NCBI RefSeq assembly: GCF_019175385.1
Contig: NC_083339.1
Coordinates: 77,768,307 to 77,832,306 of the forward strand
DNA length: 64,000 nt
From: Lycium barbarum
Taxonomy: Eukaryota; Streptophyta; Magnoliopsida; Solanales; Solanaceae
Reading direction: 5' to 3'
The translations under genes were made by a program, and so were the position numbers. The notes below the pieces were generated by a model, which did not search any database, was not told the origin of the DNA, and worked only from the letters and a program-made list of their open reading frames with translations. Positions 62,790 through 64,000 of the stretch are shown one piece after another. The first letter of the stretch is position 1, and every line of letters begins with the position of its first letter.

Positions 62790-63407
62790 CACCTAAAGGC
62801 TTAATGCAGGCTTGTCCCTCACGCACACAAACCTTGCCAAACAACACCTTAAACGTTTGAAAAAACATTATGTTAAAAAAAAAGACATACCTCTAATCCT
62901 GCTAAAATGGTACCAATAGAATTTCCAAGGTTCAACCATCACTCTACAATAGGTTTAGATGATAAAGGTTAGAACTTTAATCGTTTCTTTAAGTTTTCTT
63001 GGAATTTCTAAAACTAGGGTTTTTCTAAGCCCAAAATCTTGTTCTTGAATTATATGGGAATCATTGGTGGATTCTAACCTCTTAGTTTACTCCATACTAG
63101 TTCAACTTCAATAATAATCTCATAAAATTTAGAAGTCTTACCTTTTGATGGAATCCCACACGTCCCTCTCTTCTTCTTTCCTTTAGTTTTCAAGAATTTA
63201 GGGTTTGGGAAGATGAACTAGTGTCAATGAGTTGTGATTTGATGTTAGATTGATGTAGCAATGATGGAAATTTATCAAGAACTTACCTTAGATGTTTTGG
63301 GGAAGCTTTAGGGTTATTTCATCTCAAAAAGTCGTCCAAAACGAAGTGGGATGAATAATTTTTGAAAATTTCACAATTTGTTTTATAACTGAACAGGACC
63401 TGCGACA

Positions 63408-63545
63408 CGACCTGCGAAATGCAGGTGTGACCTGCTGGACGCAGACCGAATACAAATGCTAACAGTAAAACATAATTTTTGGGGTGCAACCTACAAAACG
63501 TAGGTTGCGCCGCATACAACACCTGCGAAACGCAGATTGCGTTGC
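63408..63545 (-). repeat. Palindrome cluster CTGCG-CGCAG in U3 of LTR D
   Basis: Repeated short inverted motifs such as ACCTGCGAAATGCAGGT, AACCTACAAAACGTAGGTT and CCTGCGAAACGCAG. They lie 335-470 bp from the LTR 5' end, comparable to the TACGGACCGTA arrays of elements 1 and 2. Confidence 0.7.
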
Positions 63546-63879
63546 AGCCTAATGCAATTTAGTAAAATGGTAATAAATATTTACTCACATATCCATTTGA
63601 GCTCTATAATATATCATTGGAAAGATATTTCAAAGAGCTACAACTTTCATTGAGGAAGTTTTTCCAAATTCTCAGCGGATTGTCACAAAACTGTCCTAGA
63701 AGTCAGACTTACCGAAATTTAGACGAGTTTGAGAACTTTACGAGCTTCACTACTTGTTCTTGATCTTAAATCAGCTATTTCCATCCAAACTCATCATGAT
63801 AGGACTTTATATGCCTAAAATGTCACAAAAATTCTCATTTAATATATTCACACCTAACCCGGATTCACGGAGTGTTACA

Positions 63880-64000
63880 CTGCGAGTGCGACATCTGTAT
63901 GATGCTACATCTAAGTATTTTGCATTGATTTCCATTTGATCGTAGTCCAAATGTTCTTACTATCACCTTTAGTAATTCGATGCTTGGTGTTTACTCTGAA
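63880..64000. other. Right flank
   Basis: Sequence beyond the LTR D boundary; too short to classify. Confidence 0.3.

Larger units (their letters stand above)
57290..63879 (-). mobile_element. Truncated LTR retrotransposon D (LTR, primer site, gag start)
   Basis: On the minus strand: an LTR from TGTAACACTCCG (63879) to GCGTGACA (57635), AGTT, primer site, leader and the first residues of gag, then loss of all further sequence at about 57290. The LTR is inflated by a DNA element (57939-58491) and solo LTR C (58572-61754). Without them it is about 2.5 kb. No second LTR or target duplication can be tested because the 3' part is gone. Its LTR sequence is distinct from elements 1 and 2. Confidence 0.85.

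Noticed and set aside
62586..62804. Ile-Tyr-rich plus-strand frame
   Set aside because: Translation of the (TA)n tract in LTR D.

Overview
This window is eukaryotic and looks like the transposon-rich intergenic DNA of a flowering plant, probably a eudicot and perhaps Solanaceae. The family assignment is inference. The evidence is spliced genes, Stowaway-type MITEs, Ty3/gypsy chromovirus-like elements with an initiator tRNA-Met primer site, an RTE-like LINE, a MuDR-like transposase remnant and a large Helitron. I see one convincing host gene, a five-exon SUMO-like (Rad60-type) ubiquitin-fold gene on the minus strand (43612-48192), and one truncated ZAT-like C2H2 zinc-finger reading frame (12441-12674). 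Nothing bacterial, viral or CRISPR-like is present.

Layout. 1-10372 is an almost complete Helitron whose 5' end lies outside the window. It has a spliced Rep-helicase gene with a single nonsense codon, an RPA-like single-strand-binding gene, and a textbook 3' end (8-bp hairpin, then CTAG before T). 10373-14606 holds the zinc-finger frame, a decayed MuDR transposase on the minus strand and an anonymous repeat. 14607-38039 is two related LTR retrotransposons lying head to tail and separated by only 5 bp. Element 1 (14607-27767) is decayed and carries an inverted solo LTR inside its 5' LTR. Element 2 (27773-38039) is young, with nearly identical LTRs and one open 1,599-residue gag-pol frame. CTAAC occurs before, between and after the two elements. 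38040-43611 is AT-rich DNA with microsatellites, a G20 tract and a MITE. 43612-48192 is the SUMO-like gene, with two MITEs in intron 1 and a third upstream. 49188-55260 is a broken RTE-like LINE on the minus strand, split by a 3.1-kb solo LTR. 55693-56635 is a 473-bp tandem duplication. 57290-63879 is a truncated minus-strand LTR retrotransposon (LTR, primer site and gag start) whose LTR has been invaded by a DNA element and by another 3.2-kb solo LTR.

The most interesting signal is a compact module found once in each of six LTR copies from five distinct elements. Every copy is exactly 58 nt long and consists of three consecutive stem-loops, 470-580 bp from the LTR 3' end. The second and third stems differ between families but keep pairing (CGTCC/GGACG versus CCCCC/GGGGG; CTGTG/CACAG versus CTGCG/CGCAG). 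That pattern is expected of a structure under selection, and I do not recognise it as a named element. The U3 parts of several LTRs also carry arrays of short palindromes around TACGGACCGTA, and the unrelated truncated LTR carries a different palindrome family in a comparable position. All coordinates, splice sites and divergences were read by hand.
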